DNA of 64,000 bases from Allantophomopsis cytisporea (lineage: Eukaryota; Ascomycota; Leotiomycetes; Phacidiales; Phacidiaceae), in the NCBI GenBank assembly GCA_024752435.1, contig CP103027.1, positions 496,001 to 560,000 of the forward strand, written 5' to 3'. The position numbers were made by a program, and so were the translations under genes. Below are positions 47,717-59,520 of the stretch, piece by piece. Numbering within the stretch: position 1 is the stretch's first letter; each line of letters opens with the position of its first letter. The notes beneath the pieces are model-generated. The model made no database searches and was not told where the DNA came from. It saw only the letters and a list, made by a program, of their open reading frames with translations.

Positions 47717-49620
47717 CATTGGTATAGCTTGTTCTTTCTAATCACCCCCGCATTGGCTTTCTTATCTTCCACAAGACTGATATGCCCAAGTTCCTTATTG
47801 CTATTTACATCGGCCATTCTCACTCTGGTCTTCCAGAATTTCTTTCGCTCGATTCGGGCCGCCTAATGCACTGTCACCCGAAAGGTCCTCGACATGCAGA
47901 GATTCTCGAGTCAAACTAGAGGCGAACCCCAAAATATCTGGACCTCGAAGGAAGAAAGTAGTAAAAGCGCCTACTATTGCTATCGAAAATATAACGGTGG
48001 TGGTGAAACACACCAAAAGTATGTGACAGACATAAACGTTCTTCCACGTTACGTTGGTGCCGACGGCCGATTTGCTTGCTCAGAAACCTTGGAACGATGG
48101 ATCAAGCTCATAGGTGTTGTAGACGGTTGGATCGCCAAAAATACTGCCTGGATCCATCCTACCCTACCGGAAAGTATTGATGATTTGCTCCAAGCGAATA
48201 CCATTGTCCTAGGGCGAGACTGTGGATAGGTTGCGCCAGAGTTCGGCGGTGCTATTGTCAACAAGTTAGTTGGGACTATATATATATTTCGATTGGGTCA
48301 TACCAGAGTTCTTCTTGAAATCAGTGGACGGGAAATCAACGGTTTGCGCTTGAAGGTTACTTGCGAACATGCTGGAAGTATCGATATTGGCAAGAGAAGT
48401 ATCGATCAGTATCCCGTTAAGCTGGGATGGACGCATGGCGATTATGTTGCAGAGCAGACCGGTGCAGAATGCTCGAGATTCGACATACGTAGTGGCAAGC
48501 GTACCAAAGGCACCGGCAACAGAGCTAGATTGGTAGATTGATTTGTACTCATCCCAAGAGCCACTTTCTGACTGGAATATTAATGCTTGCAATGTTTGTC
48601 TGTGATTGTCATCAGTTTTGTCTGTTAAGGTATTGCTAGAAATGGTGAAAAAATCTTGAAACGAGCGTGTAGACCCAGAAGCATATGTGCCCATAGAATT
48701 GAACATGTAGAATTTGTTTGGATCGGAACTCGTGACTGTTTACAGTATCCACGTTGATGAAAGCGCCCCAAGTAACATGATGGCAGTCAAAACGAAAGTA
48801 GAATGTCTCCAGTGTAAAGGTTGTGTTACTATCTAGAATTAGATTGGAAACTGGAATGCTGACCAAAGAAGAGTACTCAATCATATTACTGATTGATACG
48901 TTTGTCCATGGTATCGTGCTCGATGAAATTCTTCAGCGATGACATGGAGAGAAGCTTATCCTCCTAGAGGTGATTTGGCCCATAAGAGAACAAGAACCAC
49001 GCTGAGCATGTTGAAGACTCCCAGATAATATTGAGGTATTGTGGTGCCTCCAGCAGACACGCTGCCTCTAAGATATTCTAGAAAATCAAGACCAGTGCCG
49101 TGCTCGAGTCTCCAAGCGGCGACTTTGCGGATAGTACGGCTTCCGATGATGTCAAAGATGATTGGGAAAATGGTAACTATCTTTTGAGCAAATACTAGAC
49201 CCGGTCAAAGCAGTTGATGCTAAAATGAAGGTAGGAATACTTACAGCATCTTAAACTTCAGGATCATACTTCAGGTATCATCGCTCACAACATCTTTGTG
49301 AGAATAAGGAGACAATTGCAAAGGTATAGAATCGTAAAGTTAATAGTACTAGCAATAGATCCAAGCCGTGATCTAGATATGTTCCCTCTCTGGTGTATAC
49401 CTTCTCGGGAGATCCATAGGGATGTGTTTCCTTCATGCCAGGAATTCTATCGCTTTCAGAAGCCACGAAACTAGACTTCTTTTCTGATGGTGGGGCTGAT
49501 CTATCAGAGAAATTGGTGAGGTATCAATAGTGATACTATCTGCTTCACTATCAGGAATAAGAGGAGCTGTTTAATCTGAACTCCTATCCTGGTGAGCCAT
49601 GGTTCGAGGCTAAAGCTATC
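47717..49620 (-). pseudogene. Decayed large fungal membrane-protein gene
   Basis: The region resembles a common fungal membrane protein family of unknown function. The N-terminal part reads LEHGTGLDFLEYLRGSVSAG followed by SVVLVLLWAKSPLGG, where the family normally continues with Gln-Ala-Ser; here a TAA (48956-48958) replaces the Gln codon. Downstream come WDEYKSIYQSSSVAGAFGTL and TTYVESRAFC, then NSTAELWRNLSTVSP. The C-terminal block FFLRGPDILGFASSLTRES is followed by a frameshift near 47830 and then RVRMADVNSNKELGHISLVE in another frame. Between about 48050 and 48250 I count three more in-frame stops. The N-terminal region near 49550 also has a stop. The gene is dead unless an unusual splice pattern is used. 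Its function was never known. Confidence 0.78.
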
Positions 49621-50616
49621 ATTCAGTTTAGTTATTGACGGTCCATTTTGTTTTGGTGGGATGTAAATTTATAACAAACGAAACATCAAAAGACCGGTGT
49701 TGTGTCTGGAGAAGCCAGAAGGAGCATAAGAACAGAGACCGATATTATCAAAACCTGACAATATGGGAGCTTGGATTTATATATCTGTTTCTTACAGCCT
49801 TGCGTGTTCTGATTGCTTCGCAGAAATATGGTGTGGTACTTGATTGTAAGAATTCCCTTGATCGAAGATATTGGAGGCTGACCGTGTAGTAACTCATGTT
49901 TTATGACGCTTCGCATGCCAATATCTCTTGGCAGCAAAGGATAAGAAAAAAATCACTGCAGGGAAGACCTTGGTACCTTACAATATTAGCGACTTGATGG
50001 TCTGTAATTGGGGATTTCGATAAGTTATATTGTATCGAGTCCCTATGTGTAGCCAGAGTCAAACACACGCGGTACGCGAGTAGCATAGTCCATAGAAGCT
50101 GCCCGATTCAGATTTATACGCCCGAGTATTGTGTTATAGGATTCGTCAATGACTATGATAATAAGGTAGAAAGTTATTATATGTTTCAAACACAGGTCAG
50201 TAGATGCTGCATGTATCCTGTTATATGGGTCTTTTTAAGGTTAATTTTGGAAGATCGTGTAATCTATAATCGTAGTGTGAAACTACCCAGATATCTAATC
50301 ATCAAGGGTTTGCTTCTTGATACAAGCTATCATTGAATAATTGATAGTAATAATAGGCTGTTCCAAGGTGATTATCTGCCCCACTGTTAACCGCACCAGC
50401 GGTCGGGGACAATATGCGCTGTGACAGTCAGCAGCACTATCTACCAAGTCTAACCCTCTTAGGAATGTACAGCCGGCCAATTTGTGGAGATGGGGTAACA
50501 TGATCGTCAAGATAAATTGATAGATTCTCTGATTATAAGATAAACGTCATGGCACTTTTCATTTACTTATGAGTTTACCGTTGTACCGCAATTCAGACCT
50601 GTCATCATATTCTACC
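49621..50616. other. Intergenic, promoter of the aldehyde dehydrogenase
   Basis: About 1 kb without a supported gene. The right part should hold the promoter of the aldehyde dehydrogenase. An ATG at 50569 is in frame with the gene and is discussed there. Confidence 0.45.
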
Positions 50617-52242
50617 ATGTCAGATCTCTCTGTTCAACTCACTGCTCCCAATGGACGTAAATACGTCCAGCCTGTAGGCCTTTTTATCAACAATGAATGG
50701 GTGAAGTCCTCAGATCAGAGTACCATAGACAGCATTAACCCCACGTATGTTCTCCCAGCAACCTATAAACAATCTGCACTCACCAACTTGTTATCGCAGA
50801 AATGAGTCTAAAATTGTGTCTGTCTACTCGGCGACATCTGCAGACGTAGATAATGCAGTCATAGCTGCACGCAAGGCCTTCATCAATCCCTCATGGAGAG
50901 ACTTATCAGCTACGGACAGAGGGAACTTGATGATAAAGCTGAGTCAATTAGTCGAAGAACATGCAGAAACCTTAGCGACCATTGAAACTTGGGACAATGG
51001 AAAGCCTTATTCCGTCGCTCTTAACGACGATATAGGTGAAGTCGCCGCAGTTTTCAAGTACTATGGTGGTTGGGCCGACAAAATTTTCGGACAGGTCATT
51101 GATGCGGGCTCTGAGAAGTTTGCATACACAATTAGAGAGCCTATTGGTGTTTGTGGCCAAATCATTCCGTAAGCACCTCTCAAACCTCTCCAATTCACTT
51201 ATCCAAATGCATTTCGACTGATCATATCAGATGGAACTATCCTCTCTCCATGGCAGCCTGGAAACTCGGCCCCGCCCTTGCCTGTGGGAACACTGTAGTC
51301 ATCAAAGCCGCCGAGCAAACACCGCTCTCCATCCTCTACCTTGCGAACCTTATAAAGGCTGCTGGCTTTCCTCCGGGTGTCGTGAACATTCTCAATGGAA
51401 GAGGCAGCGTTACTGGAGCAGCTATCGCCTCTCATTTGGACGTCGACAAGATTGCCTTCACAGGTAGCACGGCAACTGGGAAGGAGATCATGAAGATGGC
51501 TAGCATCAATATGAAGAACATCACTCTCGAGACCGGTGGAAAGAGCCCGTTACTCGTATTTTCCGACGCAGATCTTGAGCAGGCTGTTGAATGGGCCCAT
51601 ATTGGGATCATGTCGAATATGGGTCAGATTTGCTCGGCAACGTCTCGAATTCTGGTTCAAAATGATATATACGATAAGTTCGTCGAGGCTTTCGTTGAAC
51701 ACGTCAAAAAGGTGTCGATTGTTGGAGATCCATTTGACGAAGCAACATTCCAAGGGCCACAAGTAACGAAAGACCAATACAACCGCATTCTTTCGTATGT
51801 TGAGTCGGGAAAAAATGAGGGTGCTGTACTTGCGTGTGGAGGCAAGCCATTCAAAGGTGTAGGCGATGGAAAAGGTTATTTTATTGAACCGACGGTATTT
51901 ACGAATGTTACCGGTCAAATGAAGATATACAAGGAAGAGGTCTTCGGCCCGTTCGCGGTCATTGGTCGATTCCAGACGGAGGACGATGCGGTGGCCTTGG
52001 CTAACGATTCAACATATGGTCTAGGCAGCGCAATCTTCACCCAAGATATCACCAGAGCACACAGAGTGGCAAAACGGATTGAGGCGGGTATGGTTTGGAT
52101 CAATTCAAGCAATGACAGTGATTTCAGAATTCCATTTGGTGGCGTCAAGCAGAGTGGTATTGGGAGAGAATTGGGAGAGGCTGGACTCGCAGCATATTCA
52201 AACGTGAAGGCTGTACACGTCAATATCAAATCGAAGCTTTGA
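50617..52242 (+). CDS. Aldehyde dehydrogenase with C-terminal SKL
   Basis: This NAD(P)-dependent aldehyde dehydrogenase turns an aldehyde into its acid. Three exons (50617-50744, 50800-51168 and 51231-52242) give 502 residues, the usual length. The cofactor site is WNYPLSMAAWKLGPALACGN, starting at residue 167, and FTGSTATGKEI. The general base is Glu266 in LETGGKSP and the nucleophile is Cys300 in NMGQICSATSR. The C-terminal block PFGGVKQSGIGRELGEAGL is intact. The chain ends in IKSKL, a strong PTS1, so a peroxisomal location is likely. An in-frame ATG at 50569 would add 16 residues; I prefer 50617 on family length. It lies beside a copper amine oxidase and an amine-type permease, which suggests that its substrate is the aldehyde made by the oxidase. 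Confidence 0.93.
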
Positions 52243-53148
52243 GAAGAGGCCAATAAAATAATATAGCAAGTATAATGGCTGCTTACAGTACGAAAATCTA
52301 GAATACTATGCTCTCGGTTCTTACTGCGCAACGCTCCTGGCCTAGACCATTGTTCTGCACATAGAGTAGCTTTCTCTGCGATCATATAAGTGAAAGGATA
52401 CCAGAATGTTGGACACCAGATGTTATGAGTCAATTTCGCTTCTCGGGATCTTTCTCATGCGCCAAACTTCAAAATAAGAACTGATACCATCAAGACCCAG
52501 TATTAACAACCTATAAATCTCGGTATATATTTTCAGGTCAGAAGGGAAGTAAACACGACATTAACTTACAGCCATGGGCCACATTCCCTCCACAACCGAG
52601 CGTTTCACCCCTTCTTTATGAAATCCCAATTAGGTAAGTCCATGCGAAAACCCACTATCGTGAGCGCGTCTACAGCGCGTGAGCGATGGTCGTGTGCAAC
52701 ATAAGTACATATCGGAATTGGTGGGTCCGTCTGATAAGAAAAAGTTTGACAGGATCCGTCTTTTCGGATGACATAGATGGCTCTACACTCTGCGGGGTCG
52801 GCAAAGTTTGAGGATTACACACGGTCTACCACCATAGAAATTGGTAGTATACAGAACGTGATCAACACCACGTGTTAGAAGAAATATTGTTCTTTCATAA
52901 TCCAGCTCAATGGATGAAAAATTCTGGACCGAGAAGATGGGTCAATCTATTCATAGAAGAGGAAATGATGCATAAGCTGAAGAGTCAGTGCAGAGTCAGT
53001 CTCGAATTTTCACCATGGTCTGCTCCAATAAGATATTTTCGGATCAAGCTTTCTATTTTTTGAGCTACCTGTATTGCTATTGATGCCCGAACCCTGCCAA
53101 ATGATCTCCCAATCTACGCCCATGAATAAAGAAACTCCCATGAAAAAT
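52243..53148. other. Convergent spacer
   Basis: This 0.9 kb spacer separates the stop of the aldehyde dehydrogenase from the stop of the amine oxidase. The open frame at 52872 has no recognisable motif. No repeat or transposon remnant is visible. Confidence 0.45.
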
Positions 53149-55309
53149 CTACAATTTTGTTGCTGGCAATTCTCTGGATTTCTTAGAGTCTTCAGGACAA
53201 GCTAACTTCGACGTTGGATCGACATTGACATTTGTTGGCGGAACCCACAGCGCCGGATTTTTAAGGAAGAAATTCGACGCACGCAACATGATACTGACAG
53301 GTTCAGCAGGCATGATAGGAAAGTCCTCTGTGCGTGGGAAATGCGTAATACCGAATTGCAAGTAGCATACGATGTCTGTATTCTCGATAGGCTCGTCTCT
53401 TTCAGACCAATCGACTATGGTTTCGTTGTGGGGATGGCCGACAACGCCTTCAGATTGACAGACGTAGTCACCGGCGGGGAAAAGCTCGTAGTCTCGGTAC
53501 GGTGTTACCCAAAGTGTCTTCCGTGCAAAGGCAGCTCGCTTCCATACCACACTTCCGGGTTTGGCTAACAGCGGCGCGCTTTCTCGGCTGACAATCTTAT
53601 ATGATACTGGTTTCTTTGCTACCGGGTGTAGAACATTAGGGTTGGTGATGTCCCATGTTCGACTTGTCTCATGGCAGTAATCAACAGCACCCTCTTTGCT
53701 GGTTCTCAGTGGAGTTTTACTACAGTAGAAAGCATTTCCATAGTAGTTTCCTGTGGAGCCAACTGGATCGTCTGGCACGACGGCGTCGCATTGAACTATG
53801 GTGTTGTTTGGACCATCGATTTCGGAGTCTATGCGAAGCGAAAATATGTGTTGGTGGTTGTGGGCAGTTACACGTTTAGCAATTTCCGTACCGTATGGTG
53901 CAGCCTCTTCTGTTGGATGAAGAGGATAAGTGTTGAGCATGCCAGTCAGCTTGACCTCAAGCTGGTAGGTGCCATCGAGGTGGAAGGTATGGTAGAAACC
54001 GTACTCATAGTTAGCCGCCGTGATGATTTGAGAAATGATGAGTTTTCGGTCTCGTGCTGAAATGACTGTTCCATCGCGAAAGTCTGTGTGCTTGTACAGC
54101 AAACCATTGTCCTCTTCGTGGATACAGATGGCATTTTTGATGACTGCAGCCTCTCCAGATCCCATTGCCACAACTCCATCGAGATAATGGATGGCGCCCT
54201 TACAATCACATCCCAACTTTAAAGAGTTGGTCATGAAACCCGTTCCATACTCACCAACATCGAAAGCATGCTTCTTATGATGAGGAGGCTCAGGACAGCC
54301 ATATGGAACTACCATTTCAACAACACTGATTCTATTGAAGAGCGTTCTCTCTCGGTTCTCATACGGATCCTCGACACGGACGTCTGAAAGGACGATACCT
54401 TCACGGTAATTGAAGCCGATGTGCATACTGAATCCACACCAAGATATTTGGTTTCCGTCCATTTTGAACGAGACACCCTCAGGCTGAGTAATATTAATTG
54501 GTTTCAGCCTTTCAGGCTTATACGCATTGCCAATGAATTGAGGAAGATAATTGTGTTCTTCGACTGGCACGGCAGTTCTCTCTCCATTCACGCGTCGAAT
54601 ATCGACACACAACACCTTTTCTCTCTCAGTGTCAACAGTAACACTAAAGTCAAGAGGATGGGCATATTGATTGTCGTATTTCGAGCTACGGTAGTATGCG
54701 AGACCTTGTTGAAGACGAGTATCAAATCCCCATCTCTCATCGACTCCAATAGCCCATGCATCAATGAAGATCTTGGACATATCGGTTATGCCAAGTTCCC
54801 GACATGCTTCATGTACACGGGGGTCTTCGCGTGCAAGACGTTCAGTTATATCAAGATCTTCGAGGGTCAAAGTAGGCATGACATCCGTCAATTGCTTCCA
54901 GTCTTCCACACGGTTGGTTGTGAGATTGACGACGACCTCAGCAACGCTTGATGTACCCAATTCGAAGACTATGGCGAAGGCCTTTCGGTCTGGTCGAGGC
55001 CCCTTACCTGAGCGAAATGCAAAATATTCTTTCTTCGGGGGTTCGCGTAAGGTAATTGAATTAAACTTGACTCGCAGAGGATTTGCATGATCGCGTATCA
55101 GTTGTGTGACAATTGGAATTTCGGAAATTGAAAGCTGATCTAATTGACGGGTTTTAGCATTTATATTTTGCAAATGTAACGATTTCAGACCCACCTAACG
55201 GATGATGTATTTCGTTGATTTGTGTAGATTTCCTTGAAGAACAGCAGCTGGACCCTGGTGATTCACGGTAGATGGCATAGCCAGCGATGGATTCAGTATC
55301 GACGTTCAT
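53149..55309 (-). CDS. Copper amine oxidase (topaquinone enzyme)
   Basis: This enzyme oxidises primary amines to aldehydes, releasing ammonia and hydrogen peroxide. Two exons (55309-55195 and 55139-53149) around a 55-base intron give 701 residues, normal for fungal members. The topaquinone precursor is Tyr416 in TAANYEYGF. The catalytic base is Asp332 in AFDVGEYGTG, and the copper ligands are His467 and His469 in HNHQHIF and His638 in ITHFPRTEDFPIMP. All active-site residues are thus present. The splice gives HPLDQLSISEI, a conserved N-terminal phrase. There is no signal peptide; the chain ends in ATKL, which resembles PTS1 (yeast methylamine oxidases end in SRL), so peroxisomal import is plausible but weaker than for SKL. 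It is divergent from the permease and convergent with the aldehyde dehydrogenase. The substrate (methylamine, tyramine, putrescine or other) is unknown. Confidence 0.95.
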
Positions 55310-56517
55310 TTTGAGCTCTTCTTGCAATTTATGGCAATATAACCCATCTGCTGACGAGGAGGAATCAACCCATCTTATATAAATTTGAGGAAATGGTACG
55401 ATGAGTATATTTTGGTGTTTCCGCATGTACTTGCCTATTTGGGTTTCTTCATAATTTACTGGAGTTCTCCTAGAGTGAGAGAAGCACGGAATCGAGCGTC
55501 AGCCACAGAGACGTCCATGCTCTAGGATTATGACCGCTTGTGATTGCGAGCAAGTGGCTCACATATTATTCGTTTGTCATTGCATACGACAGCCGAAGCC
55601 GGTCTGTTCTCTTGGAGCTACACAAGGCGGTCTTTGGTGAGGAGATATTGAATCTACCTTAGTATCTTGTGTTGGACATGCTAGGGTGCTAATCTTGTGA
55701 CCTTGATGTTAGTGAGAGAATGAACGAAGCGCTTACAGCGTTACGATGCAAGTCCCAAATTTGCCAACCGCTCAATGACACCCGGATGCTACATTCGTCA
55801 CAAGCTGGCGGGGTAGGAAAGCTTGTTTGTGTTATCGGCGGCGCAATGTATCCACATTCTTTGGATAATTAGGCGATTCAAACATTCAGACGATCAACGG
55901 TGCATCAGTGTATGGAGATAAAAAGAAGCGAAGGAATTTGCGCACCCTCAATTGTCGAATATTACGTGGTTACGCCCACGTTTACATTTACTCGTGGGGT
56001 AATGTCAACTTTATCTGCCCCGATAGCGCCGACTAAGCTTTTTCGGGAAGGTACAGCCGACCGAGAGACCTTTCACCCGTCAAGAACACTCGGATTTTCA
56101 TCTTCCCATATCGCAAGGCACTTCATCTGCCTACATTCATCAAGATTCTTGAAAATGCAATGCAGCACGAGACATTGTTTTCACGTAATATCGGGATAAG
56201 AAAACCGTAAATATCAGAACTTGTATTATTTAGATTCGAAGGTCTCCTTCTGGGTATAGAGAGAGCAGCGTTCCTGGTTTTTCCCCACTGTTGTACGTTG
56301 TATTACTTCATTTCACCCCCTTAAAGTTGCATCCAGCGACCTTGTCCCAGATCCTCATATTTTTCAAACTCACCTTCACATATCACGCTTCTCTGCAGGC
56401 GGCGGTACTGTTGGCTGCTTCGAAGACTCAGTCTAGGACAAGCAACGAATTCTAAAAAATCACTCAGCACTTCAACAGTCCTCTAGCACAGAGACATTGT
56501 GCATTTTATCTATCAGA
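55310..56517. promoter_or_regulatory. Divergent promoter of amine oxidase and permease
   Basis: This 1.2 kb region would drive both the amine oxidase and the permease. I see HGATAR-type GATA-factor words at about 55832, 55916, 56011 and 56021, the last two ten bases apart on opposite strands. GATA factors such as AreA control nitrogen catabolism in moulds. About three to four such words are expected by chance in this length, so the evidence is only suggestive. Confidence 0.35.
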
Positions 56518-58158
56518 ATGTCGACGAGATCCGAGTTGGAGCCAGCGATATCTGGGATATCTGGAATATCAAAACACATTGATCAAGTAGATCAGGACAA
56601 CCAAGATGCGCTCGACCTGGCCAGCATGGGTCATGAACAGACCCTCAAGCGCAAATTCAACGTTTGGAGCATGCTCGCTCTTGCATTCAGCGTCCTAGGC
56701 ACCTGGACTACTTTCGCCCAAGATCTTGCCAGTGGTCTGACAAATGGAGGATCTATCACCATTCTCTGGGGCCTGTGTCTAGTCACCGTCTGTAATGTCT
56801 GTGTTGCAGTCTCTCTGGGAGAGATGTGTAGCGCCATGCCGACTGCTCTGGGCCAAGCCTATTATATCCATCGTCTTGTTGATACCCCTCTTGGACGCTT
56901 TGTCTCGTACATGTGTGCGTGGATCAACACATTCGGCTGGTGGGCACTCACTGCCTCACAAATTGCCTTCATGACGAACTTCATCTTGGGAATCAAGGTT
57001 ATCTTTAATAGCAACTGGAGCGGAGCCAGTGAGGGATGGGTGGAGTTTCTCATCTACCTTGGTATTACCCTCTTGTTCACCATAGTCAATGTCGTTGCAT
57101 GTCGAAAAGATTCTGTCCTGCCTTGGTTCAACAATGTTCTTGGCATTCAGTTCGGAACTCTGTTCATAGTATTTTCTTTAGCGATGCTCATTTCTGTTGG
57201 CACACATGTGGATCTTCATTTCCAGTCCGGATCTTTCGTTTTCGGTAGATGGATCAACCAGACTGGATGGTCAGACGGTGTGACCTGGTTCACTGGCCTC
57301 ATTCAAGCAGCATATGGATTAACGGCTTTCGATTCAGTGATCCATATGGTTGAGGAACTACCATCCCCAAGGACAAACGCACCTCGAATCATGTACATTG
57401 CTGTCATTTCTGGCGCCTTATCTGGTGGAATCTTCATGGTAGTCTGCTTGTTTTGCATTCAAGACCTCGACACTCTTCTCAACTCCGACTCGCCGTTCAT
57501 AAACCTAGTCACTGATACTGTCGGTCAGGGTGGCGGCGCAGCCCTGATAGTATTGTTCATATTCAACGGCTTAGGTCAGGGAATCAGCATTTTGACCACT
57601 GCCTCTCGTCTTAGCTGGGGCTTCGCCCGTGATGGCGGCCTTCCATGGAGCAAGTTTTTCTCGTATGTCAACAACACTTGGAAAGTGCCGATTCGCATGT
57701 TGTGGGCCAACGGATTCATCATCGCAATAATTGGCATCCTCTACCTGTTTTCCAACACCGTGTTGCAGGCAATCTTCAGTGTCAGCACGATTGCACTCAC
57801 GATTTCATACGCCATGCCAATCATGACTCTGCTGATCGTTGGTCGAGACAAGCTTCCTCCTGGCAGGTTTCGTCTAGGTCGTTGGGGCTATCCGGTGAAC
57901 TGGATTAGTGTAATTTATTGCTCCATCACCACTGTCTTTTTCTTCTTTCCCAGTGCGCCTAGCCCGGCTCCGGCAGATATGAACTATGCCATTGCAGTGT
58001 TTGGGGTCATGCTGATTATTGCGGTGGTATTTTGGTTCTTAAAAGGCAAGAAGACCTACTTGCAGACGGATGAAGCTATGTTAGAGATTTTCCGCGCAGC
58101 TCAACTTGAGAATAATGATCCACCATATATTGATGGAGTGCAAAATTTACATAAATAA
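56518..58158 (+). CDS. Amino-acid/choline/GABA-type permease (APC superfamily)
   Basis: This plasma-membrane permease belongs to the amino-acid/choline transporter group that includes yeast Uga4 and Hnm1. It is a single exon of 546 residues with about 12 hydrophobic helices. Landmarks are LKRKFNVWSMLALAFSVLGT near residue 43, TWTTFAQDLASGLTNGGSIT, then GEMCSAMPTALGQAYYIHRL and GLTAFDSVIHMVEELPSPRT in the middle, the last typical of this group. The tail ends in a hydrophilic segment LEIFRAAQLENNDPP. It starts 1.2 kb from a divergent copper amine oxidase, so an amine or amino-acid substrate for that enzyme is a sensible guess. The frame is open to 56497, but the first ATG in the frame is at 56518. 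Confidence 0.92.
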   Translation: MSTRSELEPAISGISGISKHIDQVDQDNQDALDLASMGHEQTLKRKFNVWSMLALAFSVLGTWTTFAQDLASGLTNGGSITILWGLCLVTVCNVCVAVSLGEMCSAMPTALGQAYYIHRLVDTPLGRFVSYMCAWINTFGWWALTASQIAFMTNFILGIKVIFNSNWSGASEGWVEFLIYLGITLLFTIVNVVACRKDSVLPWFNNVLGIQFGTLFIVFSLAMLISVGTHVDLHFQSGSFVFGRWINQTGWSDGVTWFTGLIQAAYGLTAFDSVIHMVEELPSPRTNAPRIMYIAVISGALSGGIFMVVCLFCIQDLDTLLNSDSPFINLVTDTVGQGGGAALIVLFIFNGLGQGISILTTASRLSWGFARDGGLPWSKFFSYVNNTWKVPIRMLWANGFIIAIIGILYLFSNTVLQAIFSVSTIALTISYAMPIMTLLIVGRDKLPPGRFRLGRWGYPVNWISVIYCSITTVFFFFPSAPSPAPADMNYAIAVFGVMLIIAVVFWFLKGKKTYLQTDEAMLEIFRAAQLENNDPPYIDGVQNLHK

Positions 58159-58898
58159 GCTTAGCAAAAATATCACGAACTAAAACTGCTTCACCTTTAC
58201 AATATATTTTTCAGGTGCCAAAATAAAACATACATTACCTACAACACTATAAAAAGCTTTTCCTTGAAGTATTGACTTGCAACCTGTTAGCGCAGAAACT
58301 GACAGAGAGCAAGCAAGTTGAAATAATCATCAATTTACGGTTAAAATCCAACCTAACATCGGGTTGTGGCGAAGCTCCAGGGATGATTATGATAGGACAC
58401 GTAAGGGCGCTTGTGTAAGGTCCAGCTATCTGCTCTGACATGATGAACGTCACAGGCGGAGATCCCTGAACAGTAAGATTGACAATGGTGAGGAATTCGA
58501 CCTGCACTTTTCTCTTTTTGTAAATTATCTAGAAATTTACAAAGCACAATTGTCAAGATATGAGCAATAGTCGACTCTCACTTTCAAGTCTCTTACATTC
58601 AGCACTTCCCGAGTAGGCAATAGCCTCGGCTACTGTCTTCACTCTTCATGTATTTAAGCAGCTGCAGAGTAGATCCTGCTTCCTCTGCTCAACCATCTCA
58701 CATCTGTGTTCCTACTGCCAACTAGTGCTACGCATCAGTCGTGTTGACAACAGTTCGGCATCGTTTGGCAGTATTCCATCGACTTTCGGCATTTTTTAGA
58801 ATGGTAACCGTTGACTGGAGATCCCTTCGAAATCTGTCAGTACTTTATCAGGAGTATACGTGTAGGAGAACAATTCATACATTATGCCTTTCGATATT
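58159..58898. other. Intergenic
   Basis: This 740-base gap lies downstream of the permease. The open frames at 58247 and 58353 overlap and have no recognisable motif. Confidence 0.45.
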
Positions 58899-59520
58899 TT
58901 ATATTGTCCCAGTTGCGATCCAAAGCAATTTTGAGATCAGACATCCACGCAGCAGCAAGATGACCTGGCCAAGACATGCTTCGAGAATACAAGTCGTTCT
59001 TTTCGAACGCTTGTATGGTTGCTTGATTTGCTCGAATACATGATTGTAGTTTATGCTGGGAATCCGAGGATGCCGCTGCAAGAGAAAGTTGAGGTCAGTG
59101 AAAGAATAAGAAGCTGCTGGTAAGGGATGGTAAACAGAGGACCGAAGGACATATCATATTCTTCATATGAAGCCGATTTATGTAAGTCGATAGGAAGATT
59201 ATCCCACCAATTTTTAATATCCAATACCAGAAATATAACAGAGTCTTGTGCCACTGAGAGAATATGAAGTGACTTGTGAAATAATTCTAAGACCGACCTG
59301 TCAGTCGAGCGTAGTTGACAAAATTTATAAATGCTGCTTGCTGGTGATATTTATCATCATCCTCTCTAGATTCTTGCATACTATAGGCAACCACTGTATT
59401 CGATAAAGGCTGATGGAGCTCGATATCCTTTCGAGGAATCTTGTTACTATAAGAACTGGCAATGAGTATATAGCATTCAGCGTTCAGCTGGTAAACATCT
59501 ATATCGTTATTAATTATTCT
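58899..59520 (-). pseudogene. Relic of a fungal-specific transcription-factor domain
   Basis: The minus strand carries pieces that resemble the middle homology region of Zn2Cys6 regulators. Around 59330-59480 it reads ELHQPLSNTVVAYSMQESRE and then AAFINFVNYARLTGR. After a possible 60-base intron it continues near 59200 with FLVLDIKNWWDNLPIDLH and GPLFTIPYQQLLIL. No zinc cluster is found upstream and no complete C-terminus downstream; the end is scrambled. It is best read as the remains of a regulator gene. Its place beside the amine genes makes a lost pathway regulator possible, but this is speculation. Confidence 0.5.

Noticed and set aside
55310..56517. Cluster of GATA words as proof of AreA control of the amine genes
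   Set aside because: The number seen is about what chance predicts for this length, so it is kept only as a low-confidence note.
58247..58556. Overlapping 86- and 67-codon frames downstream of the permease
   Set aside because: They overlap in two frames of the same strand, show no motif and lie in permease 3-prime sequence.
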